Shown one piece after another: positions 25,596 to 35,081 of a DNA stretch of 64,000 nucleotides; within the stretch, counting starts at the first letter, position 1; each line of letters begins with the position of its first letter. The notes beneath the pieces are model-generated. The model did no database searches. It was not told the DNA's origin and was given only the letters and a program-made list of their open reading frames with translations. This stretch comes from Candidatus Hydrogenisulfobacillus filiaventi. Lineage in GTDB: Bacteria; Bacillota; Sulfobacillia; Sulfobacillales; R501. Made by a program: the position numbers and the translations under genes. The stretch covers positions 744,001-808,000 of the forward strand of contig LR778114.1 in assembly GCA_902809825.1 (NCBI GenBank), given 5' to 3'.

Positions 25596-26729
25596 GTGGC
25601 GGCCATCGCGACCATGCGTGAAGAGGGAATGGCGGCGGAGGGCACTGCCACGGCGGTCCGGACCCTGTTGGTGCTGCCCGGGGACGGGATCGGGCCGGAG
25701 GTGACGGCCGCCGCTCTGGGGGTGCTGGAGGCGGCGCTGCGGGGGGTGCCGGGCCGCCTGGAGGTGCGGGAACGCGCCATCGGGGGGCGCTCCCTCGACG
25801 AGACCGGCTCCTCCCTGACGGAGGAGACCCTGGCGGACGCGGTCGCCACCGGCACCGTGCTGCTGGGGGCGGTGGGTGGGCCCCGCTGGGACAACGCCGC
25901 CGACCGGCCGGAGGCGGGACTGCTGCGGCTGCGCCAGGGCATGGGGGTGTACGCCAACCTGCGGCCTTTCCGCATCCTGCCCGGCCTGGAGGAGGCGTCC
26001 CCCCTGCGGCCCGAGCGAGCGCGCGACATCAACGGGGTCATTGTGCGGGAACTGACCGGAGGGCTGTACTTCGGGCAGCCGCGCGGCCGCTCGGTTACGC
26101 CGGAAGGGGAGCCGGAGGCGGTGGACACCCTGCGCTACCGGCGCAGCGAGATCGAGCGCCTGGCAGCAGTGGGCTTCAGCTTGGCGCAGCAGAGCGGCCA
26201 GCCCCTGACCTCGGTCGACAAGGCCAACGTGCTGGAGAGCGGCCGCCTGTGGCGGGAGACGGTCACCGCCATGGCCACGCGCTGGCCGGGGGTGACGGTG
26301 GAGCACCGCTATGTGGATGCTGCCGCCATGGAGCTGGTCCTGCGGCCTCAACGCTATCGCGTGGTCATCACCGAGAACGTCTTCGGGGACATCCTGTCCG
26401 ACCTCACCGGCGGGGTGGTGGGGAGCCTGGGGGTGCTGCCCTCCGCCTCCCTCTCGGGGTGGGGCCGCGGCCACCGTGGGCTTTATGAGCCCATTCACGG
26501 CTCCGCTCCCGACATTGCCGGCCAGGACAAGGCCGATCCCATCGGGGCCATCCTTTCCACCGCCCTTCTCTGCCGTTACAGCTGGGAGCTCCCGGAGGTA
26601 GCGGCCCGCATCGAGGCGGCGGTGGATCGGGTGCTGGCGGAGGGGCTGCGCACCGCCGACCTGCCGGGCGGGAGCCGGGTGGTCGGATGCCGGGAGTTCG
26701 GACGACGGGTGGAGGACGCCCTGGCCTGA
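25596..26729 (+). CDS. leuB: 3-isopropylmalate dehydrogenase
   Basis: 377 residues from GTG 25596; family members are usually 350-370, so the start may be the ATG at 25614 or 25629. The only good site, GAAAGGGGG (25588-25596), overlaps the GTG and lies far from the ATGs, so the start is undecided. Motifs: LPGDGIGPEVT, GPRWDN, the substrate loop RLRQGMGVYANLRPF, RELTGGLYFGQ, and NVFGDILSDL for metal and cofactor. Oxidises and decarboxylates 3-isopropylmalate with NAD+. leuCD, needed for the preceding step, is not in the window. Confidence 0.93.
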   Translation: MAAIATMREEGMAAEGTATAVRTLLVLPGDGIGPEVTAAALGVLEAALRGVPGRLEVRERAIGGRSLDETGSSLTEETLADAVATGTVLLGAVGGPRWDNAADRPEAGLLRLRQGMGVYANLRPFRILPGLEEASPLRPERARDINGVIVRELTGGLYFGQPRGRSVTPEGEPEAVDTLRYRRSEIERLAAVGFSLAQQSGQPLTSVDKANVLESGRLWRETVTAMATRWPGVTVEHRYVDAAAMELVLRPQRYRVVITENVFGDILSDLTGGVVGSLGVLPSASLSGWGRGHRGLYEPIHGSAPDIAGQDKADPIGAILSTALLCRYSWELPEVAARIEAAVDRVLAEGLRTADLPGGSRVVGCREFGRRVEDALA

Positions 26730-26756
26730 GACGGATCGGGTCGGCAGACGGCTGGA

Positions 26757-26774
26757 CCGCCGGCGCTCCGGCGG
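26757..26774 (+). repeat. hairpin between leuB and ilvB
   Basis: CCGCCGG (26757-26763), loop CGCT, CCGGCGG (26768-26774): a 7-bp G/C stem in the 70-bp spacer, without T-run. Perhaps an mRNA processing or stability element. Confidence 0.45.
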
Positions 26775-26800
26775 CCCGTACAGAGGGAAGGGGGAACACG

Positions 26801-28501
26801 GTGAAGGGCTCGGAATGGATTTGCGCAACACTGGAAGGCCTGGGCGTCGACACCATTTTCGGCATCCCCGGGGGGGCTATTCTGCCCCTGGTGGAAACCC
26901 TGTCCCAGCGGCCGATCCATCTCATCCTGACGCGGCATGAGTCGGCGGCTGCCCATGCGGCTGATGGCTACGCCCGCGCCACCGGCCGCCTGGGGGTGGC
27001 GCTGGCCACCTCCGGCCCCGGCGGCACCAACATGGTCACCGGCTTGGTGACGGCCATGGCCGACTCGGTGCCGGTGCTGGCCATCATCGGGCAGGTGCCG
27101 ACCACCCTCCTGGGCTCCGACGCCTTCCAGGAGGCCGACAACTTCAGCATCACCCTACCGGCGGTCAAGCACAGCTGGCGGGTGACGCGGCCGGCCGACC
27201 TGCCGGCGGTGCTGAAGGAAGCGGCGCGCACCGCTATGAGCGGGCGGCCGGGCCCGGTGGTGGTGGAGATCCCCAAGGACGTGCAGCTGCTGGAGGCCAG
27301 CGAGGAGGAGGTGGCCGCGGCCGAAGCGGCGTTCGCCATGCGCCGCGCCCTGGATGAGCGGCCCCGCATCCCGCGGGTGCTCTTCCCCTGGACCCGCCTG
27401 CGGCGCCTGATGCGGGAGGCCCGCCGGCCCCTCATCTACATCGGCGGCGGGGTGGTCGCCTCCGACACCGCCCCCCTGGTGCGGGCCCTGGCCGAGCGCT
27501 GGGGGGCGCCGGTGGCGACCACCCTCATGGGCATCGGCGCCATGCCCAGCGACCACCCGCAATTCCTGGGCATGCTGGGCATGCACGGCACCTGGACCGC
27601 CAACAACGCCATGCAGTCGGCCGACCTGGTGGTGGCCCTGGGGGCCCGCTTTGACGACCGGGTGACGGGACGGGTCTCCGACTTTGCGCCCCACGCCACC
27701 ATCGTGCACGTGGACGTCTCCCCGGCCGAGATCGGGAAGATTGTGATGCCGCACTTGGGCATCGTGGCCGACCTGCGGGAGGCGCTGCCGCGCATCGTGG
27801 CCCTGGCCCCGCACTACAACCGGGCCGACAGCCCGCTGGCGGACTGGTGGCAGACGCTGCGCACCTGGCAGCGGGAGCATCCCCTGCGCATGCCGGCCCC
27901 CATGAACGGCCAGATCCCGGCGGCGCGGGTGATGAGCATCCTGAGCCAGCATCTGCGGGACGATGACGTGGTGGTCACCGAGGTGGGACAGCACCAGATG
28001 TGGGCGGCCCTCTACCTGACCCGGCGGCAGCCGCGCACCTTCTTCTCCTCCGGGGGGGCCGGCACCATGGGGTACGGCTTTCCGGCCGGCCTGGGGGCGC
28101 AGGTGGGGCTGCCCGACCGGCGGGTGGTGGTGCTGGCCGGCGACGGCAGTTTCCAGATGAACCTGCAGGAGATTGCCACCCTGGCCCAGTACCGCATCCC
28201 GCTCTGGATCGTGGTGCTCAACAACGCCAGCCACGGCATGGTGCGGCAGTGGCAGGACCTGTTCCATGGCCAGCACCGGGAGGGGTCGCTGCTCGACAAT
28301 CCCGACTTCACCAAGGTGGCCGACGCCTTCGGCATCCGGGGCATGGCCATCAACGATGAGGCCGCCCTGGCCGAGGTGTTCTCGCTGCCGCCGGAGGAGA
28401 TGCCGGGACCGGTCCTGATCGAAGTCCGGGTCCCGCTGGACGAGAACGTGTTCCCGATGGTGCCGGCCGGCCAGTCCCTAAGCATGGTCCTGGAGGGATA
28501 A
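26801..28501 (+). CDS. ilvB: acetolactate synthase large (catalytic) subunit
   Basis: 566 residues; GTG after GGAAGGGGGAA. A ThDP- and FAD-dependent enzyme that joins two pyruvates or pyruvate plus 2-oxobutyrate. The N-terminal ThDP Glu is in [17 protein letters not shown]; the central FAD domain includes [10 protein letters not shown]; the C-terminal ThDP/Mg2+ motif is [20 protein letters not shown]...VVLNN. It is separated from the ilvN-like gene by ilvC, leuA and leuB. Confidence 0.96.
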   Translation: MKGSEWICATLEGLGVDTIFGIPGGAILPLVETLSQRPIHLILTRHESAAAHAADGYARATGRLGVALATSGPGGTNMVTGLVTAMADSVPVLAIIGQVPTTLLGSDAFQEADNFSITLPAVKHSWRVTRPADLPAVLKEAARTAMSGRPGPVVVEIPKDVQLLEASEEEVAAAEAAFAMRRALDERPRIPRVLFPWTRLRRLMREARRPLIYIGGGVVASDTAPLVRALAERWGAPVATTLMGIGAMPSDHPQFLGMLGMHGTWTANNAMQSADLVVALGARFDDRVTGRVSDFAPHATIVHVDVSPAEIGKIVMPHLGIVADLREALPRIVALAPHYNRADSPLADWWQTLRTWQREHPLRMPAPMNGQIPAARVMSILSQHLRDDDVVVTEVGQHQMWAALYLTRRQPRTFFSSGGAGTMGYGFPAGLGAQVGLPDRRVVVLAGDGSFQMNLQEIATLAQYRIPLWIVVLNNASHGMVRQWQDLFHGQHREGSLLDNPDFTKVADAFGIRGMAINDEAALAEVFSLPPEEMPGPVLIEVRVPLDENVFPMVPAGQSLSMVLEG

Positions 28502-28505
28502 CACC

Positions 28506-30167
28506 TTGCGAAGCGACCAGATCAAGGTCGGCCTGGACCGGGCCCCCCACCGCAGCCTGCTGCGGGCGGCGGGGGTCCGGTCGGCCGATTTTTCCAAGCC
28601 TTTCATCGGGATTGCTAACTCGTTCATCGAGGTCATCCCCGGGCATGTCCACCTCCAGGAAGTGGGCCGGCGGGTGGCGGATGCGGTGCGCAAGGCCGGG
28701 GGGGTCCCGTTCGAGTTCAACACCATCGGGGTGGATGACGGCATCGCCATGGGGCACATCGGCATGCGCTACTCGCTGCCGAGCCGGGAAATCATCGCCG
28801 ACAGCATCGAGACGGTGGTGGAGGCGCACCGCTTTGACGGCCTCATCTGTATTCCCAATTGCGACAAGATTGTCCCCGGCATGCTGATGGGGGCCCTGCG
28901 GATTAATGTGCCCACCGTGTTCGTGACCGGCGGGCCCATGAAGGCGGGCCGGGACGTGGACGGCAGCGCCCTCGACCTCATCAGCGTGTTCGAAGGGGTG
29001 GGGGCGGTCACCGCCGGCACCATGACCCTCGAGCGGCTGCAGACCATCGAGGAGCTGGCCTGCCCGTCCTGCGGCTCCTGCTCCGGCCTTTTCACCGCCA
29101 ACTCCATGAACTGCCTGTTGGAGGCCCTGGGCCTGGCCCTGCCCGGGAACGGCACCGTGCTGGCGGTGGACCCAGCCCGGGAGGAGCTCTACGACCGGGT
29201 GGGGGAGGTGATCCTGGACGCGGTCCGGCAGGACCGCAAGCCCCGGGACATCTTCACAGTGGAGGCGGTGGCGGATGCCCTGGCCCTGGACATGGCCATG
29301 GGCGGGTCGACCAACACCATCCTCCACACCCTGGCGGCGGTGTTCGAGGCGGAGATTGATTTCCCGCTGGAGGAGATCAACCGCATCGCGGCCCGGGTAC
29401 CGCATCTGGCCAAGATTTCCCCCGCCTCCCCATGGCACATGGAGGACGTGGACCGTGCCGGCGGGGTGGGCGCCATCCTGAATCAGCTGGCCCGGATTCC
29501 CGGCCTGCTGCATGGCGACCGCATGACCATCACCGGCCAGCCCGCCTCCAGCTACTGGGAGGGCCGGGAGATCCGGGACCCGCGGGTGATCCATCCCCTG
29601 GAGGAACCCTACCGCCAGGACGGGGGCCTCAAGGTGCTATTCGGCAATCTGGCCCCGGAGGGGGCGGTGATCAAGACCGCGGCCGTCGATCCCGACATCA
29701 CCGTGTTCGAGGGCACGGCTCGGGTCTTCGATTCCGAGGATGCCGCCCTCGAGGCCATCCGGGCGGGGGTGGCGCCGGGGACGGTGGTGGTCATCCGCTA
29801 CGAGGGACCCAAGGGCGGGCCCGGCATGCCGGAGATGCTGTCGCCCACCTCCCTGATTGCCGGCCAGGGGCTGGGCCGGGAGGTGGCCCTCATCACCGAC
29901 GGCCGCTTTTCGGGCGGGACCCGGGGCATCTGCCTGGGGCACATCTCGCCGGAGGCGGCCGAAGGGGGGCCGATTGCGGCGGTGCGGGACGGCGACCGCA
30001 TCCGCATCGACCTCGAGGCGGGCCGGGTCGACCTCCTGGTTCCCGAGGCCGAGATCGCGGAGCGCCTGGCGGCGCTGCCGCCTTTTGAGCCCAAAATCCG
30101 GCGCGGCTGGCTCAGCCGGTACGCGCGCCAGGTCCGTTCCGCCCGTTACGGGGCGACCTTCGCCTGA
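28506..30167 (+). CDS. ilvD: dihydroxy-acid dehydratase
   Basis: 553 residues. It dehydrates dihydroxyacids to 2-oxo acids and carries an Fe-S cluster with ligand motifs [12 protein letters not shown] and [31 protein letters not shown] and SDGRFSGGT-like [12 protein letters not shown] are also present. The TTG start at 28506 uses GGAGGG inside the end of ilvB, 4 bp after its stop, implying coupled translation. Confidence 0.96.
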   Translation: MRSDQIKVGLDRAPHRSLLRAAGVRSADFSKPFIGIANSFIEVIPGHVHLQEVGRRVADAVRKAGGVPFEFNTIGVDDGIAMGHIGMRYSLPSREIIADSIETVVEAHRFDGLICIPNCDKIVPGMLMGALRINVPTVFVTGGPMKAGRDVDGSALDLISVFEGVGAVTAGTMTLERLQTIEELACPSCGSCSGLFTANSMNCLLEALGLALPGNGTVLAVDPAREELYDRVGEVILDAVRQDRKPRDIFTVEAVADALALDMAMGGSTNTILHTLAAVFEAEIDFPLEEINRIAARVPHLAKISPASPWHMEDVDRAGGVGAILNQLARIPGLLHGDRMTITGQPASSYWEGREIRDPRVIHPLEEPYRQDGGLKVLFGNLAPEGAVIKTAAVDPDITVFEGTARVFDSEDAALEAIRAGVAPGTVVVIRYEGPKGGPGMPEMLSPTSLIAGQGLGREVALITDGRFSGGTRGICLGHISPEAAEGGPIAAVRDGDRIRIDLEAGRVDLLVPEAEIAERLAALPPFEPKIRRGWLSRYARQVRSARYGATFA

Positions 30168-30227
30168 GGTCCGGGGCCCCGGGGGGCCCGCGCGGCGGCC
30201 GCTGGCCGCAGAATGGAGAGGATTGCG

Positions 30228-31148
30228 ATGTTGCAGGACCGACTGGTCTATTTCAATGGGGCGATCATCCCGGCCGCCGAAGCCAGGCTGTCGGTCCTTG
30301 ATCACGGGTTCCTGTACGGGGACGGGATCTTTGAAGGGATCCGGGCCTATCATGGACGCGTGTTCAAGCTCGACGAGCACCTGAAGCGGTTGTATGACGG
30401 GGCGCGGGCCCTCATGCTGGACCTGCCCCCGGACCCCGGCCGGGTGCGGGAGGCGGTGGTGGACACCGTGCGCGCCAACGGGCTGGAGAACGCCTACATC
30501 CGCCTGGTGGTGTCGCGGGGCGCGGGGGACCTGGGTCTGGACCCTAATCACTGCCCGCAGCCGACCATGGTGGTCATCGCCGACCAGATTCAGCTCTATC
30601 CGGAGGCTATGTACACCGAAGGGCTGGAGGTGGCGGCCGTCTCCACCCGCCGGCCGAAGGTGGACGCCCTCAATGCGCAGGTGAAGAGCCTCAACTACCT
30701 GAACAGCATCATGGCCAAGATTGAGGCCAACCAGCGCGGCCTGCCCGAGGTCCTGCTGCTGAGCGAGCAGGGCTGGGTGGCGGAAGGAACGGGCGACAAC
30801 ATCTTTATCGTGCGGGACGGCGAGCTGTGGACCCCGCCCCCGTCGCTGGGCATCCTGAACGGCATCACCCGTCGCACGGTGATGGAACTGGCGCGCGAGC
30901 TGGGTATCCCCTACCGCGAGGATGTCTTCTCGCTGTTCGACCTCTACACCGCCGAGGAGGCCTTCCTGACCGGTACGGCGGCCGAGCTGGTGCCGGTGGT
31001 GCGCTGCGACGGCCGGCCCATCGGGACCGGCAAACCCGGCCCGGTGTTCGCCCGTCTCAAGGCCGCCTTTCATGAACTGACCGCCGCCACCGGCACGCCG
31101 GTGTATCCCCCGCTCTCGCGGGAGGCGGGCGCGGCGCGGGGGGCCTAG
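30228..31148 (+). CDS. ilvE: branched-chain amino acid aminotransferase
   Basis: 306 residues, PLP fold type IV. The start VYFNGAIIPAAEARLSVLDHGFLYGDGIFEG is the family N-terminus; the PLP lysine is K153 in QVKSLNYLNS; the phosphate-binding loop is GILNGITRRTV. The ATG at 30228 is 6 nt after GGAGAGG; ATG 30213 overlaps that site. It completes valine/isoleucine synthesis in the operon. D-amino-acid transaminases share the fold, but the operon context favours IlvE. Confidence 0.93.
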   Translation: MLQDRLVYFNGAIIPAAEARLSVLDHGFLYGDGIFEGIRAYHGRVFKLDEHLKRLYDGARALMLDLPPDPGRVREAVVDTVRANGLENAYIRLVVSRGAGDLGLDPNHCPQPTMVVIADQIQLYPEAMYTEGLEVAAVSTRRPKVDALNAQVKSLNYLNSIMAKIEANQRGLPEVLLLSEQGWVAEGTGDNIFIVRDGELWTPPPSLGILNGITRRTVMELARELGIPYREDVFSLFDLYTAEEAFLTGTAAELVPVVRCDGRPIGTGKPGPVFARLKAAFHELTAATGTPVYPPLSREAGAARGA

Positions 31149-31150
31149 CC

Positions 31151-32011
31151 GTGCGCATCTGGTTCCAGGGGGAACCGGGGGCCTTCAGCGAGGCCGCCCT
31201 GCGGCGCCTGGCCCCGGAGGCGGAGCCGGTAGGGTTGCCCACCTTCTTTGCCGTGTTTGAGGCCCTGGACCGCGACCCGGAGGGGGTGGCGCTGCTGCCC
31301 ATCGAGAACGCCTACGCCGGCACGGTGGTGGACGTGCTCAACGGGCTGGTGGCGGACGCCCGCCTGGCCGTGCGCCTGGAGACCAGCCACCGGGTGGAGC
31401 TGGCCCTGATGGGACCGCCGGGCCTGCGCCTGGAGGAGGTGCGGCGGGTGCGCTCCCATCCCCAGGCGCTGATGCAGAGCCGCGGCTTCTGGTCGGCCCG
31501 CGGCTGGCAGATGGAGGTGGCCTCCGACACCGCCGGCAGCGCCCGCGAGCTGGCGGAAGCCCGCTGGCCGGGGGTGGCGGCCATTGCGGCCCGTAGCGCC
31601 GCCGAGCGCTACGGGCTGGAGGTGCTGGTGGACCACATCGAGGACCATGATGACAACCGCACCCGCTTCTGGCTGGTGACCCGCGCCGGGGCGCACCCGG
31701 GGCTGGCGGAGGCGTGGGCCGGGGCCGACGGCCTGCCGGTGGTGGGCTGGAAGACGGCGGTAGTGTTCGACGCCCCCAACCTGCCCGGGAGCCTGATGCG
31801 GGCCCTGCAGCCGTTCGCGGAGCGGGGCATCAATCTCAGCAAGATCCAGTCCCTGCCCCGGCCGCATGTGCCCTTCGCCTTCCGGTTCTGGATCGATTGC
31901 GAGGAGCGTGACCTGAGCCCGGTGCTGCCGGATTTTGCCGCCCGGGTGGAGGGCTACCGGATCCTGGGCTCCTTCCCGGTGGTGCGGCCGGAACCGGAGC
32001 CGGGAGCCTGA
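31151..32011 (+). CDS. pheA: prephenate dehydratase
   Basis: 286 residues, monofunctional. It makes phenylpyruvate from prephenate. The periplasmic-binding-protein-like catalytic domain starts WFQGEPGAFSEAAL and ends with the catalytic-site motif DNRTRFWLV; the C-terminal ACT domain includes LPGSLMRALQPFAERGINLSKIQSLP, which binds phenylalanine. GTG start 2 bp after the ilvE stop, so it belongs to the same transcript and may come under leucine T-box control. Confidence 0.94.
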   Translation: MRIWFQGEPGAFSEAALRRLAPEAEPVGLPTFFAVFEALDRDPEGVALLPIENAYAGTVVDVLNGLVADARLAVRLETSHRVELALMGPPGLRLEEVRRVRSHPQALMQSRGFWSARGWQMEVASDTAGSARELAEARWPGVAAIAARSAAERYGLEVLVDHIEDHDDNRTRFWLVTRAGAHPGLAEAWAGADGLPVVGWKTAVVFDAPNLPGSLMRALQPFAERGINLSKIQSLPRPHVPFAFRFWIDCEERDLSPVLPDFAARVEGYRILGSFPVVRPEPEPGA

Positions 32012-32036
32012 GTCGCAGCCAAGAAGGGGGACGACG

Positions 32037-33092
32037 ATGGCCGAACTGCCGGAAATCGGCAAGGTGTCGCCGGACGTGTTCGGGGAAGTGATCCTGCCCC
32101 GCCTGGGCCGTCCCCATCCCGAGGTGCTGGTGGGCCCCCAGTCGGGGGTGGACGTGGGCATCGTGCGGGTGGCGCCGGGGGTGGTGATGGCCACCACCAC
32201 CGACCCGGTGTTTGTGGTGCCGGCCTACGGCTTTGCCCGGGCCGCCTGGTTCGCGGTGCACATCCTGGCCTCCGACGCCGCCATGTCAGGGCTGGCGCCC
32301 CGCTACATGACCGTGGACCTCAACCTGCCCCTGGAGATGACCACCGCGGAATTCCGCACCTTCTGGGAGGCCTTCCATCAGGCGGCGGCCGACCTCGACC
32401 TGGCCATCATCTCGGGCCACACCGCCCGCTACGAGGGGTGCGCCTATCCCATGGTGGGGGGAGCCACCGTCTTCGCCCTGGGGCCGGAGGACGCCTACGT
32501 GGCGACCAACATGGCCCGCCCGGGGGATGTGGTGGTGTGCACCAAGGGGGCGGCCATTGAGGCCACCGGCCTCTTCGCCGCCACCTTCCCCGACCGCCTG
32601 CAGGAGGCGCTGGGGCCGGAGGTGGCCCGGGCCGCCGACGCCCTTTTCGAGCAGATGACGGTGGTACGGGACGCCCGGGTGGCGGTAGGGGTCGGGGTGC
32701 GCGACCATGGGGTCACCAGCCTGCACGACGCCACCGAGTGCGGCGTGCTGGGCGGGGTGTACGAGATCGCCGAGGCCTCCGGGGTGGGGGTGCACCTGAA
32801 CGCGGATGCGGTCATCATCCGGCCCGAGGTGGAGGCCGTCACCCGCTACTTCGGCATCGACCCCCTGGCCAGCATCAGTGAGGGCACCCTGCTGCTGACT
32901 GTGCGCCCGGCCTATGCCGACGCGGTGCTGGAGGCCCTGGCCGGGGCGGGGATCGCCGCCTCCGCCATCGGGGAGATCCTGCCCCCCGAGGCGGGCCGGC
33001 GCGTTACCCGGGGCGGGCGCACCACCGAGCTGGTCCATCCCCGCGTGGACCCCTTCTGGCAGGCCTTCGCCCGCGCCGCCGCCGGGGCATGA
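32037..33092 (+). CDS. AIR synthase-related protein (PurM/HypE/ThiL superfamily)
   Basis: 351 residues; ATG after AGAAGGGGGACG. It has the two-domain PurM fold: N-terminal ATP-binding half (VVMATTTDPVFV...AVHILASDAAMSGLAPRYMTVDLNLP) and C-terminal half with ISGHTARYEGC and SLHDATECGVLGGVYEIAE. It resembles HypE most, but lacks the C-terminal PRIC cysteine that HypE needs for thiocarbamate chemistry. It overlaps thiD by ATGA and precedes thiE, so a thiamine-phosphate kinase-like role is suggested by context only. Confidence 0.75.
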   Translation: MAELPEIGKVSPDVFGEVILPRLGRPHPEVLVGPQSGVDVGIVRVAPGVVMATTTDPVFVVPAYGFARAAWFAVHILASDAAMSGLAPRYMTVDLNLPLEMTTAEFRTFWEAFHQAAADLDLAIISGHTARYEGCAYPMVGGATVFALGPEDAYVATNMARPGDVVVCTKGAAIEATGLFAATFPDRLQEALGPEVARAADALFEQMTVVRDARVAVGVGVRDHGVTSLHDATECGVLGGVYEIAEASGVGVHLNADAVIIRPEVEAVTRYFGIDPLASISEGTLLLTVRPAYADAVLEALAGAGIAASAIGEILPPEAGRRVTRGGRTTELVHPRVDPFWQAFARAAAGA

Positions 33093-33898
33093 GTCCGCCG
33101 CCGGTGGTCCTGACGGTAGCCGGGTCCGACTCCGGGGCGGGGGCGGGGTTGGAGGCCGACCTCAAGACCTTCATGGCCCTGGGGGTCTACGGGGTGACGG
33201 CGGTTACGGCGGTGACCGCCCAGGATACGCGCGGGGTCTACCGGGTGGGGGCGGTGGACCCCGTCCTCATCCGCGAGCAGATCCGGGCCGTGGCCGGGGA
33301 TTTCCCGGTGGCGGCGGTCAAGATCGGGATGGTGTGGAGCCGGGCGGCGGTGGAGGCGGTGGTGCAGGCCCTCACCGCCACCGGGCTGGCCGGGCGCTGC
33401 CCCATTGTCATCGACCCGGTGCTGCGGGCCTCCAGCGGCGATCCCCTGCTGGAGCCGGAGGCGGAGGCGGCCTACATCGCCGGCCTGGTGCCTCTGGCCA
33501 CCGTGCTCACCCCCAACCTGGACGAGGCTGCCGCCCTCACCGGCCGGACGGTGGCGGCGCGGGCGGACATGGAGGTGGCGGCCCAGGCGCTCGGTGCCCG
33601 CGGCATCCCCTGGGTGGTGGTCAAGGGCGGGCATCTGCCCGCCCCGGAGCCGGCGGCCGACCTGGTCTGGCACCAGGGAACGGGGCGCTGGCTGGAAGGG
33701 CGGCGCATCCCCACCACCGCGGGACACGGCACCGGCTGTACCTTTGCCAGCGCCCTGGCCGCCTACCTGGCGCGGGGGGAGGACCCCGCGGCAGCGGCGG
33801 CCGGCGCCAAGGCCTTTGTGGCCGGCGCCCTGGCCCACGCGCCCGGCCTGGGCCACGGCCGGGGACCCCTGGCCCACGATTGGAGGTGGCGGCCGTAA
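33089..33898 (+). CDS. thiD: hydroxymethylpyrimidine/phosphomethylpyrimidine kinase
   Basis: 269 residues, ribokinase fold. It phosphorylates HMP and HMP-P in thiamine synthesis. TVAGSDSGAGAGLEADLKTF at the start binds HMP; VIDPVLRASSGDPLL and the C-terminal ATP/anion-hole motif GHGTGCTFASALAAYLA are intact. Start overlaps the upstream gene (ATGA), and its TAA overlaps the thiE ATG. Confidence 0.94.
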   Translation: MSPPPVVLTVAGSDSGAGAGLEADLKTFMALGVYGVTAVTAVTAQDTRGVYRVGAVDPVLIREQIRAVAGDFPVAAVKIGMVWSRAAVEAVVQALTATGLAGRCPIVIDPVLRASSGDPLLEPEAEAAYIAGLVPLATVLTPNLDEAAALTGRTVAARADMEVAAQALGARGIPWVVVKGGHLPAPEPAADLVWHQGTGRWLEGRRIPTTAGHGTGCTFASALAAYLARGEDPAAAAAGAKAFVAGALAHAPGLGHGRGPLAHDWRWRP

Positions 33899-34521
33899 TG
33901 CGGCCGGACTGGAGCCTGCATGTGCTGGTGGACCCCGCCACCATCCCCCTGGCGCGGATGCCGGCCTTCGTCGCGGAAGTGGCGCGCGGAGGGGCGACGG
34001 TGCTGCAGCTGCGGGGCAAGACCACCCCCATCCCCGAGCTGGTGCGCTACGGGGAGGCCCTGGGGGAGGAGGCCCGCCGCCACGGCCTCCTGTACCTGGT
34101 CAACGACCGCCTGGACGTGGCCCTGGCCACCGGGGCCGACGGGGTGCACGTGGGGCAGGAGGACCTGCCCCCGGCGGCGGTGCGGCGGGTGGCGCCCGGC
34201 CTGCTGTTGGGCCTGTCGGTGGGCAGCCTGGAGGAGCTGGCCCGCTCACGCACGGGACCGGCCCCGGATTACCTGGGGGTGGGCCCGGTCTTTCCCACCG
34301 GGTCCAAGGCGGACGCCGGGCCGGTCATCGGGGTGGAGGGGCTGCGGGCGATTGCCGCCGCCTGGCCGGGGATGCCGGTGGTGGCCATCGGCGGGATCCA
34401 GCCCGCCAATGTGGCCGCGGTGTGGGCGGCGGGGGTGGCCGGGGTCGCGGTCATCTCCGCCGTCAGCACGGCGGCCGACCCGGAGGCGGCCTGCCGGGCC
34501 CTGCTGCAGGGCCGGCCCTAA
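33898..34521 (+). CDS. thiE: thiamine-phosphate synthase
   Basis: 207 residues, TIM barrel. It joins HMP-PP with thiazole phosphate. VLQLRGKTTPIPEL, LVNDRLDVALATGADGVHVG, DYLGVGPVFPTGSKADAG and VVAIGGIQPANV are the phosphate- and pyrimidine-binding loops. One-base stop/start overlap with thiD. No TPP riboswitch is seen upstream of this small operon. Its stop converges on the TPR gene. Confidence 0.94.
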   Translation: MRPDWSLHVLVDPATIPLARMPAFVAEVARGGATVLQLRGKTTPIPELVRYGEALGEEARRHGLLYLVNDRLDVALATGADGVHVGQEDLPPAAVRRVAPGLLLGLSVGSLEELARSRTGPAPDYLGVGPVFPTGSKADAGPVIGVEGLRAIAAAWPGMPVVAIGGIQPANVAAVWAAGVAGVAVISAVSTAADPEAACRALLQGRP

Positions 34522-34964
34522 GCCGGGCCCTGACGGGCGTCCGCGCCCCGCAGCCGGCGCACCCGCTCCAGGATGACCCGGTCCTCGGGCCGGGCGGGGG
34601 CGGTGGCGAGCAGCCGGTCCCAGGCCGCCTCCGCCTCCGCCTGCCGTCCCGCCCGCCGGTAGGCCTCGGCCAGCCGTTCCAGCACCTGAATCAGGGAATA
34701 CTTGTCCTCGTCCGGCACCAGGGTGCGCTTCCATTTCCGCTTCTGACTGGTGATGGAGACCGCCTTCTGGAACTGCTGGATGGCGTCGTCGATGCGGCCC
34801 TGGGCCAGGAAGAGGTCGCCCAGGCGCTTGCGGGCGGGGATGAGGTCATCCTTGATGCGGTTGGCCATCCGGTACTCGCGGATGGCGTCACCGATGCGGC
34901 CCTCCTGTTCGTATTTGACCCCCCGCAGGTAATGGGGTTCCGCCTTATCCGAGTACTTGGTCAC
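34518..34964 (-). CDS. TPR-repeat protein
   Basis: 148 residues, mostly three or so tetratricopeptide repeats (HYLRGVKYEQEGRIGDAIREY, ARKRLGDLFLAQGRIDDAI, RLAEAYRRAGRQAEAEAAW). The GTG at 34964 follows AGAGGTGGG; further upstream in-frame starts lack a site. No signal peptide or enzyme domain, so a cytoplasmic protein-interaction module of unknown partner. Its stop codon overlaps that of thiE. Confidence 0.8.
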   Translation of the reverse strand: MTKYSDKAEPHYLRGVKYEQEGRIGDAIREYRMANRIKDDLIPARKRLGDLFLAQGRIDDAIQQFQKAVSITSQKRKWKRTLVPDEDKYSLIQVLERLAEAYRRAGRQAEAEAAWDRLLATAPARPEDRVILERVRRLRGADARQGPA

Positions 34965-35081
34965 CCTGCCCACCTCTCGGCGCCATTGTAGCACCCTGCC
35001 TGCCGCCCGGGGGCGGGCCTAGCCGCTCTTGAGCGGCGAGTGGTATTGTGGTCCCAGACGGAGAGCCGGAGGTGTTGTCGA

